The notes under the pieces: generated by a model
Database searches by the model: none
Told to the model about the DNA's origin: nothing
What the model saw: the letters and a program-made list of their open reading frames with translations, nothing else
Position numbers and translations under genes: made by a program
Shown here: piece after piece, positions 14,506 to 28,710 of the stretch
How positions within the stretch are numbered: the first letter of the stretch is position 1
Layout of the letters: the number at the start of each line of letters is the position of its first letter
NCBI RefSeq assembly: GCF_030704535.1
Contig: NC_081812.1
Location: forward strand, 16,217,001-16,281,000
Reading direction: 5' to 3'
Source of the DNA: Vitis vinifera
Taxonomy: Eukaryota > Streptophyta > Magnoliopsida > Vitales > Vitaceae
DNA: 64,000 nucleotides

Positions 14506-15818
14506 CACTACAAGGAAAAACATATATGGTGACATTTATAATAAGTCACTATAAACATAGGGTGTCACTACAACATAGCGTCACCTTATCCACTGACACC
14601 ATAGAGGGTATCAATTGGTGACGTATTTAGAAGTGACACCAAAGCAGATAAATGGTGACACATTCAGAAGAGACACCATATATTTTTAGTGATGCTTAAT
14701 TTGATATAGAGTTGTATGAGATATATAAGGTGTCATATTAAATGCATCATCTTTGAGTTATGGTGTCACGTTAAATGTATCACCTTTAATTTATGGTGTC
14801 ACATCATTGTAAATGATTATGGAAGATATGGTTGTTTTTTGTTGATTAGTTTGTAGATTTTTGTAATGCTTATTAATAAATAAGACTAACATGTGTAAAT
14901 TGTCCATAAATATAATAATCATATTACATTTAACTTATATTTTCATAATGCTTATGAATTAATTTGTAACATATTACATCATCCAATAATATTTGTATAT
15001 CAAATGTTCACAAAATGATAGTACATCAAACACATCAAACCCACCAAAACTAAAAAAGAAAAGTGAATACACATTAAAACATGATTTAGAAATGTTAAGC
15101 TTCCCAACATTTATATATACTTGCATTTCATATGCATAAAACCGGCTAACCATAAAATGACACAAGAGTTGCATCCAAAAACCCAAAATTCTCAATTCCA
15201 AATAAATTAACATTTATGTCCTATAATGTATGACATAAGAGTCATATCTAAAAAGCTAAATCTTGTTGCCTCTTTCTCCTTTCTTTTTATTCTTCATATT
15301 GTCCTCCCAAGAGTGTATACCTGCATTTCATAGTTTAATGAGTTTTAGAACTGTTCTTATTGAAAATAAAAATGTGATGTTATAAACAATAAACAAATCT
15401 AAGTACTAATGTTTTCTTTTTCTTTTTTCTTTTTCTCATTTTGGTATAAAAATAGTTCGTAAAGAATAAGTAATGTTATACAATATCAATGGAAAATTCA
15501 ATCATATAACAACTAAGGGACTTACCATGAATGATCACGATACATCAATATGATTCATGTTTAGTTATAACACAAAAGTAATCTATTTTTCTCTAATTTC
15601 ATCAAATTCTACTTGAGAATATGTTTTATTTGCCATCAAACTGAAATCAAATGAGAATAACATTAATATCACAATAATTGAAAGTATGAAATTGTATACA
15701 ATTCATTAAACGAGTAAAACCTTTGATGCAATAACTGTAAAATCAACAATTATTTCTTTAATGAATCTCATAACAAAGTAGTCATATTTGAACTCAGTAT
15801 CATTTTTTTACTATTAAA

Positions 15819-16253
15819 TTATTTTTAAACAAAATAACAATTATTAATATATTGGTTCATTTTTAAATACTTTCATAAGAATATATTTTAACTACAAGTT
15901 ATTTTAATTTATCAAAAGATTTTTAGGAAATGAGCTATTATCCATTTATTATTTTCTTATTTTTCAAAAAATATTTTCAGTCATTTCATACACGTTTTCA
16001 ACTACTAAAATTATTGTTTTTATAGAATAAACAAAGAAGCATACACTTCTCCTCCACTCACTAAGTCAACTATTACAATCACCATAATATTTTATTCATC
16101 TACCAATATCTCATTCCATTTAGATAACTCTCTCAACAAAATCATTTCTACAATACTTTTTACTCTCCTATGATATTGAATATTTTATTCCATTTAGGTG
16201 ACTCTCAACACAAAGAAAATTAGGAATGTCTTCTTAGGTTAACTAAACAAAGA
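15819..16253. repeat. Internal direct duplication of the CACTA element, copy A
   Basis: It matches 16909-17390 in the same orientation. Shared landmarks are ACAAAATAACAATTATTAAT, TACTAAAATTATTGTTTTTA, CAACTATTACAATCACC and TTCTTAGGTTAAC. Copy B has one extra repeated segment around 17100-17160. Confidence 0.8.
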
Positions 16254-16660
16254 CTTTTTTTTTACTTTACAATATGTATAAAAAAAACAATTATTTATTA
16301 CAAGGAATGTGGTAGAAAGGTCATTTCATTTTTAAAGATTTTTTTAGAATTTCTTAAACATTTACAAAAAATAGAATCTAACAATTTTATTTCTAAAAAA
16401 ATTGTTCAATTCAAAAAAGAAAGAAGAATGTGATTTTTTTAAAGAAAAGTTAATAAACCACTTTATTCTTGAATTATCTAAACAAAACTTACTAAAAAAT
16501 ATTTTATCCCAAATTTATTTTCAAAACTTTCTTATTGAAAACTATCTCATATATAAATTATTTTATTATATAGAGAAACTCTTATTTTATTCTTTTTTTA
16601 GAGAAAAATTCACTTGTTTATTAAATATCAAAGAAGTCTATTTTTATGTCTATTAATTAA

Positions 16661-16664
<4 letters not shown>

Positions 16665-16691
<27 letters not shown>
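16665..16691. repeat. (AT)n microsatellite
   Basis: AT dinucleotide run between the two internal duplications of the CACTA element. Confidence 0.85.
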
Positions 16692-16908
16692 AATTCTCTT
16701 ATTTTCATACAAGAAATTTCCATTTATGCCTAAAATACTTTTAGAAAAATCATTGCCAACAAAATTTTATTTTTAAAATTATTTTCAACATTCTTATTTA
16801 AAAAAGTTATCATTGGATTATTTTCAAAAAGGACAGTCCTAAAAAAATTAACCATTTATAACCCAATTTAAACTCAAAAATTATCCCCAATATTATTTTA
16901 TATTCCTA

Positions 16909-17390
16909 AATTATTTTCAAACAAAATAACAATTATTAATATTTTGATTCATTTTTAAATACTTTCACAAAAATATATTTTAACCACATATTATTTTAAT
17001 TTATCAAAATATTTTTAGGAAATGAGTTATTTTCCATTTATTACTATCCTATTTTTCAAAACATATTTTCAGGCATTTCATTCACATTTTAAAATTTCAA
17101 ATACTAAAATTATTGTTTTTATAAAACAACAAAGCATGTAAATTTCAACTACTAAAATTATTGTTTTTATAGAATAAACAAAGCAACATACACTTATCTT
17201 CCATTTACTAATTCAACTATTACAATCACCCCAATATTTTGTTCACCTACCAATAATTCATTCCATGTAGGTGACTCTAAAAAAAAAAGTCATATTTATA
17301 ATACCTTTTATGACTCTGATACCCAATATTCTATTCTATTTAGGTGACTCAATACAAAGAAAGTGGGAATGTTTTCTTAGGTTAACCGAA
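16909..17390. repeat. Internal direct duplication of the CACTA element, copy B
   Basis: Second copy of the block at 15819-16253, longer by a local tandem repeat of the ACTAAAATTATTGTTTTTAT segment. The copies have several substitutions each, so the duplication is not recent. Confidence 0.8.
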
Positions 17391-18859
17391 GAAAACCCTA
17401 AATAACTTAAGTGCTTTTGGATTAATTGAGTATCATCTTGTAGTAGATGTCAATCTCTATTGTTAGACTTCACCAAAAAGCTCCTATCACGGTGGAAAAA
17501 AGTATCAAATATAGTCAAGTCTTCAATAAAATACTATTTCATGCGAAAAATTACTACAAACTAGTGTATCTCTCATTCTCAATTAGACAAAATGTTTTAA
17601 AATAATTCATTTTTCTTGTTTTCATTTGTTTTGGGGCTTATCAGCAATGAAACAAAAAATATGTTAGAATGTTAAACCTAGTTTTTACTTCCCTGGAACT
17701 CGATAAAAAACACCATTTACAAAACCCTTATCATAAATATACTAAATCAAGAGATATAAAACAATTATACTAACAAAGTTTTTTGCATTAATAAAAAAAA
17801 TGAAGATGGTAGATAAGAGATTTTGACTTACCCGAGATTTTACGAAGCAAAGAATATCAATTATGGGTGTGCCGACCATGGGTGTGAGAAGAAGGAGAAG
17901 AAAACGATGGTTAGGGTTAAGCAATAAGATCTTTTATATTAGTTAATGTATATATGGAAACAATGGACTTTTCATAAATTGTTCCTACTCACTATTTTTA
18001 AAAAGGGCCCATTGAGTTATAAAATTAAAAACTTTTTATTTCATATGGTGTCACTTCCAAAAAATGACACCGTAAATCTGAAATTAGCATCATCTAACTA
18101 TCCTAATTGAAGATTTTTTATATGATGTGTCACCTTTATAAATTTTAAGTTCAATGATGTCATTATTTTAAATGCGACACCATAAATAGTGACATCATAT
18201 ATTATTTTTGTAGTAGTGCTCCTTATTTTGGAAAAGGTGGTCTGTGAAAAATCAGATCAAGTTCGAGGGTCAAGTTACTTATCGGAAAGGTACGGTAAAG
18301 ACCGTAGCACCCCTTTAAGTCCCTAAAGTCATGTATTTACTAATAAAATGAAGCAAGCATGACAATTGGCAAGGAAATCAATGGATACAAAAGTGATCAC
18401 AAATAAGAAGCAAGTCATGATAATGAATAAATGAACGAAGTGAGAGCGGGAGCGTACCTTGGCAGTAGGTAATAAAGCGCTATCATGAAATAGGGTTACC
18501 GCTCAATAACAAATACAAAATATATCGCATGCATGTCCAAGATCAAAACAAAAATAAAAATAAAAATATCTGTTAGACATGGCAATTAACAATGAGAAGA
18601 GAAATCTCATATGTAGGGCTCCCCACCAAAGCCCAATTTATCTTGCATGCATTGGTCTCACAAATTTCATTATTTCGGAATTATGAAAAATTCATTCTTA
18701 CTTACGAAAAATAAAAAGAAATAGAAGATTATTTGAAAACCGAAGTGGAATTAAAACTGTTCGAGAGAAAACTAGATTTTTGGAATTTGTTTGAAAATTG
18801 AAGCCTAGAAAATTATTTGAAAATTGGGGTCTTAGGAATTAAATTTAAGAATTGGAATT

Positions 18860-19188
18860 TTGGAAATTAATCGAAGGTGGAATAATAAATAAATAAATAG
18901 AATAATAACAATAATAACGAAAATAATACTTAAATGAGTAAGCATGAATAGTTGAATTTTTTAGATTGAAAATTAAATTTGAAAGTTGGAATTTTGAAGA
19001 ATTGTTTAAAGATGGAATTATAAAATAAATAAATAAATGGAATAATAATAATAATAATAACGAAAATAATACTTAAATAAATGAACGTGAATAGTGGAAT
19101 TTTTGAAATCGAAAATTAAGTTTGGAAGACGGAATTTTGAAAAATTATTTGAAGATGGAATTTTTAAAATAAATAAATAAATAAATGA

Positions 19189-19238
<50 letters not shown>

Positions 19239-19735
19239 AAATAATACTTAAATGAATGAACGTGGATAGTGAAATTTTTGAAATCGGGAATTAAATTCGG
19301 AAAACAAAATTCTGAAAAATTGTTTAAAGATGGAATTTTTAAAATAAATAAATAAATGAGATAATAATAATAATAACAAAAATAATACTTAAATGAATGA
19401 ACGTGAATGGTGGAGTTTTTGAAATCGGAAATTAAATTTGGAAGATGGAATTCTGTAAAATTGTTTAAAGATGGAATTTTTAAAACAAATAAATAAATGG
19501 AATAATAATAATAATAATAATAATAATGAAAATAATACTTAAATGAATGAACGTGAATAGTGGAGTTTTTGAAATTGAAAATTAAATTTGGAAGACGAAA
19601 TTCTGAAAAATTGTTTAAAGATGAAAATTTTAAAATAAATAAATAAATGGAATAATAATAATAATAATAATGAAAATAATACTTAAATGAATGAATGTGA
19701 ATAGTGGAATTTTGTTGGAAAAATTAAATTTAAAA
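18860..19735. repeat. Tandem array, about six units of 140-175 bp, each with an embedded AAT microsatellite
   Basis: The landmark GAAAATAATACTTAAAT recurs near 18919, 19062, 19237, 19377, 19528 and 19671, giving steps of about 140-175 bp. Each unit runs TAAAATAAATAAATAAATGG, (AAT)n, the landmark, GAATGAACGTGAATAGTGG, then GGAATTTTTGAAATCG. Most of the length variation is in the AAT run, longest at about 19190-19237. Confidence 0.9.
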
Positions 19736-20407
19736 TTTTGAATCTTGGAGAATTAGACCTAAAATTAGAACTTTAGAAAATTACTTCAAGAGCGGAAATT
19801 TGGAAAATTGAATTTTTAAAGAAAACGAAGTATAGGTAAATTGAATTTTCGGGAATCAAAGTTTTATAAACTAAATTTTAAATCAAATTTTAGGAAATTA
19901 TTTAGAAAATGGTATTTTGTATATATAAACTTAAAAATGGAGTTTTGGAAAATTGAATTTTAAGAATTAAAGTTTTGTAAACTAAACTTTGAAAATTGGA
20001 ATTGCGGAAAAGGATTTGAAAATCAGAATATATAAAAAGAAAGTGAGTTTTGAAAGGTTATTTAAGGACGGAGTTTTTATAAAAAGTTATATTTGTGTCG
20101 TAATAAAAAAAAAAAAATGAAGACTTGAGAGGGCCAAATGCTTGGCCCATTGGGTTCTACACCAAATGAACAAGGGCTCAGAGCCACAAAAAAAACAACA
20201 ACAATATGCCAAGTAGCTTGCAGTGAAACCAATCATACCGGGCCCAATATGAACTAATCAGGCCCAAACTCAAAAAAAAAGGGCTTAGGGCTCACCTGAA
20301 CCAATTTAGGCCCATAACTCATATCTGCATGACAACTTCCTAAAAAACTACATCACATACTAGTAATAGAAACTACTACCGGCCACAGCCAAACCATAAC
20401 CCACGCT

Positions 20408-20735
20408 CTAACAATAAGCGGTGCACTTCTTCCTACAGTCGATGGTGCACCCACTCCCACCCCTGCTGGCGCCGTAGTTCTTGCCGGGTCGACTGTAAGA
20501 GGTGAAGCCCTTAGCCGGACATGTCAGCTTCTTCTTGTAGCAGGGACCCTTTACGGCTTTCAGTTAAGCCATATCTCGGTACCATCTACAAGCTCTGACT
20601 TCGCGAGCGCCACCCTAAGGAGCGGCGACACCAACATATACATGCTTCGGCACCTCTCTACAGCCTCCAACATATTCTCGAAATCAACATCTCCATCATA
20701 ACCGAGGTCTCCGCCAATGAGGCTGCCTTCACGAG
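20408..20735 (-). pseudogene. Fragment of a Cys-rich plant protein gene inside the repeat
   Basis: On the minus strand a frame ending at 20408-20410 encodes a Cys-rich C-terminus with GPCYKKKLTCPAKGF and, after a Gly/Ser stretch, GCTIDCRKKCTAYC. This looks like a real secreted-type protein tail. Just upstream, in a different frame, lies a coherent segment (LIGGDLGYDGDVDFENMLEA, about 20735-20640), so the two parts are separated by a frameshift or a lost intron. No start codon or full gene is present. The GC content is clearly higher than the surroundings. Capture of a host gene fragment by the surrounding repeat is the simplest reading. Confidence 0.5.
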
Positions 20736-20768
20736 CATGAAAAAATCAGAACACGTGAAATAGTGGCA

Positions 20769-20816
20769 GCGTGAACAGCGACACTGAGCGCGGCGCGAAC
20801 AGCGACACTGAACGCG
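20769..20816. repeat. 24-bp GC-rich direct duplication
   Basis: Two adjacent copies of GCGYGAACAGCGACACTG followed by ARCGCG, differing at two positions, with the start of a third copy (GCGC). Confidence 0.85.
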
Positions 20817-21446
20817 GCGCATCCTGCTCTTTTCTAGTAAAAAGGATTAAACCTAGGATATTGTTGTTAGTGATATCATATATTAGAAGGTTTCGACATA
20901 AAGATGAAATTTTTAAAGAGAGAAATAATTATTAGATTAAGTATACCAAAATTTCATTTGTCTCTCTTGGAAATGTTGATAGATATTTATACTTCATCAA
21001 GCTACCACGTGTCATCCCCTAATTGCTTTGGAACTATCCAATGGTTTTTTGGACTTGTACGATAGTGTTAGTGCTAACATGACTGCTGTGAATATTCGTT
21101 TAGACGAGTGGCTCATTCATACTCTAGCTTGGCCACCACGAGCGCCTATCTAGACGAGTTGTTGGGCTAGGTACACCATCACGATACTCGTGTTATCTAA
21201 GCGAGGCTATTTAATTATGCCCAGCATCACCACGCCACCAACACTTCCGCATGACAAAGTCTCCCAATTGCTGCAAAAGACAAGCATTACCCATCTGCTA
21301 TTTTCGTCCTTTACTCGTGAAATTTCATGCTTACCGCATAACTCAACGGCCAGCACAAAGTTACAAAAAGCCGCTTGTTTTGGGTTTATGCATACGAGGT
21401 GCTTCAGTTTTAGGAGCTCCATTATTGGGACTTGGCAGCCAGAGAG

Positions 21447-23907
<2,461 letters not shown>

Positions 23908-26498
23908 TTCTACCCTACATGCTCAAAACTATAGTTGAATAAGGTCTCCAAAAAGATATTTGGAGCCAGTTGTTGCTATTGCTATCCATTATATATATAT
24001 ATATAGCATTAATAATTTTCAAACTTGTTTACATTATTAAAAGGAGTTCTTACATATATAATATAAAAAACTTTTTCCATTATTTGATATGAGATATCAT
24101 AATCACTCATTATGCAGATATAATGTTTTCATCATATCTCATGAAATTGTAAAATCAAACAAACATACACTCCATGTCAAGCTAAACAAATTATCACATC
24201 GGGATTAAAAATCAACTCTAATACCATCTATAATAACTTATTACCAACTAAATAGATATTGTTAGCTTGGGACTTAAAGGATCTTTACCACTTTAAAATG
24301 TTTTTACATTATACAGTTGGAGCAAATTATTACAAATGGTATTAGAGTTAAATCTTTCATTTTGATGTGAGAGTTTGATAGTATTTTAAGGAGTATTTAT
24401 TTATTTGATCTCGTAATCTTATGAAACACAATGAGAACATTATGTTTGCATGAAAGGTGATTGTAATATCTCACATTAAATATGAAAAAAAAAACTTATA
24501 AATACATTTTAAAACTTTTTTTAAGTTCAAATCAAATAATATCTACACAATTAAAAGTAAGTATTAAAATATTAAAATAAAATGTTTCTTGATTCATATT
24601 AGAGTTGGATATATTCACCATCAAATCATCAATCTATAATACATTAGTCATAACGCTAGTTAGGCCCGAAGACTAAAGCCATTGACAACACTTCCTCCAC
24701 TCTCCCTTTGAGGAGTCAGCTCTCATCTTATATTTTTAATGAGTTATCAAAATGTTAAAGACAAATTACCTAATAAGTTTTTCATTAATTCTATTATTTA
24801 TTATTTTTGTAATTTATTATCAATTCTATTCATTTAGTTTCACAATTTTAGTTTAATCCCTAAATTTTTTTAATGTCAATCTTAAATTATACTCAAATAT
24901 TACATAATATCTTTTTATTATGTTTTTTTATTAACAATAAATGAAGAAAGCCATGTACCAAGAATAATTTTTTCCAACTCTTATCAATTTTCTAAATAAC
25001 ATGTAACATTCATGTATTTGTCACATGGTTTTTTCATCCTCCTTTAATGAAAAATCATAACAAAAAAGGTTAATTATTTAACATTTGCATATAGTTCATG
25101 TTCATGTTACTTTAAAAATATATATATATATTCTGAGGTTAAATTAAAACATGATAAAAATATGGAGACAATTTTTATCATATACTAATTAAAAGTATTC
25201 AATCATAAAAGTTCAAGATTGAATTATAAAATAAGTTTATCAACTTTCTAATGAAGTAGGATTGCACTAATATAAAGATCGTAACTTTTGCTATTGTTGT
25301 TCAAAGCAATGTTTTCAAACTTGAACCAATCAATCATAAAAGTTACCTATTCATAATTTAATGGTTAAATTGTGATTAAATCAATGATATCATAAATATA
25401 TAATTTATATATTATTAAAATTAAAATATTATAAGAAATTAGAAAATATATGAATAATTTAAGTTTTTAAACACATTAATCATCATTAATATTGATAGCT
25501 TAAATTATGATAAGAATAACATAAAGATTTATTAAATTATTACTATTTTTAATTTATTAAATATGTAACTTTTAGTTTTTAAGATAAATAAGATTTTATT
25601 ATTTAAATTTATTTGCATTTCAATAGCTATATATTTTATTTTTTTCAAAATTATTAGTTCTTTTATTTATATTATTTTGATATTATTATAGATAAATAAA
25701 AAGTATTTATATTCATTTTGGATTTGATGTAATTATAGTCTTTTAAATGCTTTTCTTTGATAAGATGCAAGCATGGTATGGTGGTCCATCTTTTGATTTT
25801 GCATGCAAGGAAAAACGGGCTGTAAATTTGCCATTCCTTATGATAGAACAAGTGTGGGCTTGGGTGAAGAATTTGGGCTTAACAAGGGGCCTTTACATAT
25901 TGGGCCACTGCAAGCGGTTCAGCTCATGAACGTTCTTAAAAGATGAGTTGAAACTTGAAAGTACACTTTAGGAAGGCGACCTCGATATTTTAGTTCGCTT
26001 TCATTAAATCCCAATGACCATTTAAATTAATAATCTACAAGATGTTGTACTTATCAATGACAAAAAACCTTAGAAGTGGGAATCATTTTAGGATTGAATT
26101 GTCCTATTTAAAAAAGGAAAATTCAAGATGCATCATGCATGTGGGCCGATGGGATTTAAAAGGGAGTAGGGCTTTGTTTCACGGGACAATTGTCTTTTGA
26201 ACCCAATTGAGCCCAAAAATTAAGATTTGACCCATAAAAGTTGCATCATTGATGGAAAGAATATAAAATATGAAGAAACCAACTTCAAAACTACTTTCTA
26301 CTATAATATTTGAGAAACTTTTTTATTTTTATTTTTTTTAATAATTATTCTGAAAATTTATTATTTTTAGAAAACTAATTTTTTTTAAAAATATATTATA
26401 AAAATAAATAAATTTGACATATTTTTCTATTATTTTTTATATACATAATTTTAAATATATATATTTTCCAATATGTTTGATTTTGATTATGAGTTAGG
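23908..26498. other. AT-rich spacer between reductase copy 2 and the pseudogene
   Basis: No gene is seen. I looked for a first exon of the downstream pseudogene (the WSL..G..TALVTGG region) and did not find one. The open frame at 25747-25929 has no recognisable features. Confidence 0.55.
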
Positions 26499-28563
26499 CA
26501 GCATTTGGGGCCATAGTTCATACCTGTTCTTGAAACCAGAAGGAGCTGGATCAAAGGTTAGAAGAACGGAACAGCAGGGGCTTTAAAGCGAGTGGATCGG
26601 TTTGTGACTTGTTGTCGCGACCTCAACGTACTCAACTCATGGAGACTGTGTCCTCCCTCTTTCACGGCAAGCTCCACATCCTCGTGAGTTTCAATAAATC
26701 TTTTGTTTCGGTTTGAAACTTGGAAATGCATTTTTGACTTTTAACTACAAATTTAAAAATAAAATAACTAGACACCGATTAGACGACTACAACGTTTTTA
26801 AATCGATGGATCTTATTCCTTTGTAAGCTATAATTTTAAATCGAGAAAAATAGGTTTTAAAAAGTTAATGTCTTGTTTGATAACCATTTTTGAAAATAAT
26901 TATGAAAAATAGTTTTTCAGAATTGTTTTTTAAAATCATCTTTAGATATTTTATAAAATAAAAATTTGTTTGAAAATTTGAAATATTTTTAACATGTTTT
27001 TAATATTTTAAAAATAATTATTATGTCTAAAACTGTATTTTTAATCATTGTACACAATTGTACAATTATTTAAAAATAATAATTTTAAAAAGATAAATGT
27101 AAACAACTAAAAAATATTTGAAAATATAATGTTTTTTTTTAAAATAAACAAAAAACAAAACTCAATTTTCAGGTTGTCAAACACATTTTACAATTTTTTA
27201 TTTTTGTTTTAAAAAACAAAAAACCGTTCTAAAAAAAATTGTCAAACAAGCCCTAAGCATCTCATTTTGATATATTTTTTGTTTTCTATTTTTAAAATTT
27301 AAAAATAATAATAATAATTTTTATATAAAATATAAGAATTCTTAAAGGATTGTATTAAAATGGTAATAGTTTGTAAAAAAAAATATTTTTTTTTTTAAAA
27401 TTATGGTATCAAAAAGATTTTATTATTTATTTTTAAAAAAAAATTAAACTAGTTTTAAGTATATAAGATAGTCTCATACTTCTTATATAAAAAATTTTAT
27501 TACTATATATATATATTTTTTAAAATAAAAATTATTTCTAAACAAAATCCAAGTGCAATGATTCTTTTATTTGAAAACCATATGCTTAAAATTAAAAACT
27601 AATTAATTTTTTCATAATTTCCTTAAATCTCTTTCTTATTGGCTTTCTCCTTTAGGAAAAGGATTTTTTTCACCTCTAAAAATAATCAAATTTTAAAATT
27701 ATCACACATATACGACATTTGAATTTCACAGTGTGCAAGTCTTGATCCAAATAATGATACATTTCTTGCATATATGATGAGTTAATGAAACTTCACATCA
27801 TTGATCTTCAAATTTAGCTAGGTAAACAATGCTGGTGTGGCTATACTTGAAGGAGCTACAGAATATACAGAAGAAGATCTCTCAACTATAATGGGTGCCA
27901 ATTTTGAGTCGGCTTTCCATCTGTGTCAACTTGGACACCCCCCTCTTAAAACCATCCGGTGGTGGAAATATAGTATCTATCTCCTCAGTTGCAGGTGTTT
28001 TAGCGTTGCCTACTCTTTCTGTTTATGCAGAATCTAAAGGTATATTGAGATAGTCAAATGATAATATTAGTAACAAATTAGTATAATGCTAATAAGTGGT
28101 TGACAAATGTTTTTATTTTATGTAGGAGCAATGAATCAAGTCATGACAAAATTTGGCATTCGAGTGGGCAAAGGACGACATTCGGGTTGACACAATTGCA
28201 CCTTGGATTATCAGAACCTCGATGGTTGACAAAATAGAAGTAAAATCCCAACTCACTCCTTTCCCTTTCATTGAACATGCTCACATTAAGGATTTCTTGT
28301 TAAGAAAAAGAAAGAAAATGCTCAAAGAACTTAGTTTAAATCTTTATTTGTTAATTTTTTTCAAATTATGCTCCATATTTCTATAGAATGATCCTGTTAT
28401 GAAGGACGATTTGGCACGTTCACTCTCTCGAACTCCTAGTTGTCGTCCAGGAGAGCCTAGTGACGTCTCATCGGTGGTGGCATTCCTTTGCTTTCCTGCT
28501 GCCTCATACATCACTGGACAAGTGGTATGTGTTGATCGTGGACATACAATAACTGGCTTCTAG
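26499..28563 (+). pseudogene. Tropinone reductase-like SDR pseudogene (copy 3)
   Basis: Homologous exons remain at 26499-26683 (exon 2), 27822-28039 (exon 3), 28126-28239 (exon 4) and 28387-28563 (exon 5), with splice sites largely kept. Exon 1 is absent. Exon 2 lacks its first 22-23 bases, deleted between two short GCA-containing repeats. An Arg codon has become TGA in TGTTCTTGAAACCAG, near 26530. Exon 3 is 218 nt instead of 217, from an extra C in CACCCCCCTC near 27941. Exon 4 is 114 nt instead of 113, another +1 shift near 28142. In exon 5 the usual VDGG is VDRG. The gene cannot make a working enzyme. It lies between intact copies 2 and 4 and is closest to them. Confidence 0.93.
26869..27253. 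mobile_element. Tourist-like (PIF/Harbinger) MITE in intron 2 of the pseudogene
   Basis: It is flanked by TAA on both sides (26866-26868 and 27254-27256). Its ends are TGTCTTGTTTGATAAC and, inverted, GGGCTTGTTTGACAAT. It is 385 bp, AT-rich, and has no coding capacity. A 3-bp TAA/TTA target duplication with G-rich TGTTTG termini fits Tourist-like elements. Confidence 0.7.
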
Positions 28564-28710
28564 TTCTACATTTCATGCTAAGAACTAGAATACTTCATTA
28601 ATTGTTTTTCTTTATTTATTTAACTGTCAAAAATGAATGTAGAAAAGTAAATAACTAATGGCTAAAAACTAAAAAGAAAGGAGAGATGAGTGTAACATTG
28701 CATCCAAGAG

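Larger units (their letters stand above)
14506..18218. mobile_element. Non-autonomous CACTA (En/Spm-type) DNA transposon
   Basis: The 5' end is CACTACAAGGAAAAA and the 3' end is TTTTTGTAGTAGTG, i.e. inverted CACTAC termini. The element is flanked by an exact 3-bp duplication CTC (14503-14505 and 18219-18221), the length expected for this superfamily. The terminal 250 bp at the left and 180 bp at the right are packed with short GTGACACC/GGTGTCAC-like motifs in both orientations. These are the subterminal repeats that bind the element's own transposase in known CACTA elements. The interior of about 3.2 kb is AT-rich, has no open frame above 84 codons and shows no transposase homology, so the element would need help in trans. 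It contains a direct duplication of about 0.45 kb (listed separately). Confidence 0.9.
18222..21200. other. Repeat-rich block, probable retroelement remnant, around the CACTA insertion
   Basis: Removing the CACTA element and one CTC joins ...AAGTGCGACTC to CTTATTTTGG smoothly. This suggests that 14340-14505 and 18222 onward were one repeat before insertion. The right part holds a satellite-like array (18860-19735), a block of variants of the same motif up to 20090, a Cys-rich gene fragment on the minus strand (20408-20735) and a 24-bp GC-rich duplication (20769-20816). No gag or pol frame is visible, so a retroelement identity is an inference from texture. Confidence 0.45.

Noticed and set aside
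18860-19735. CRISPR-like repeat array
   Set aside because: Units are plain tandem repeats with microsatellites, without unique spacers, and the DNA is plant nuclear.
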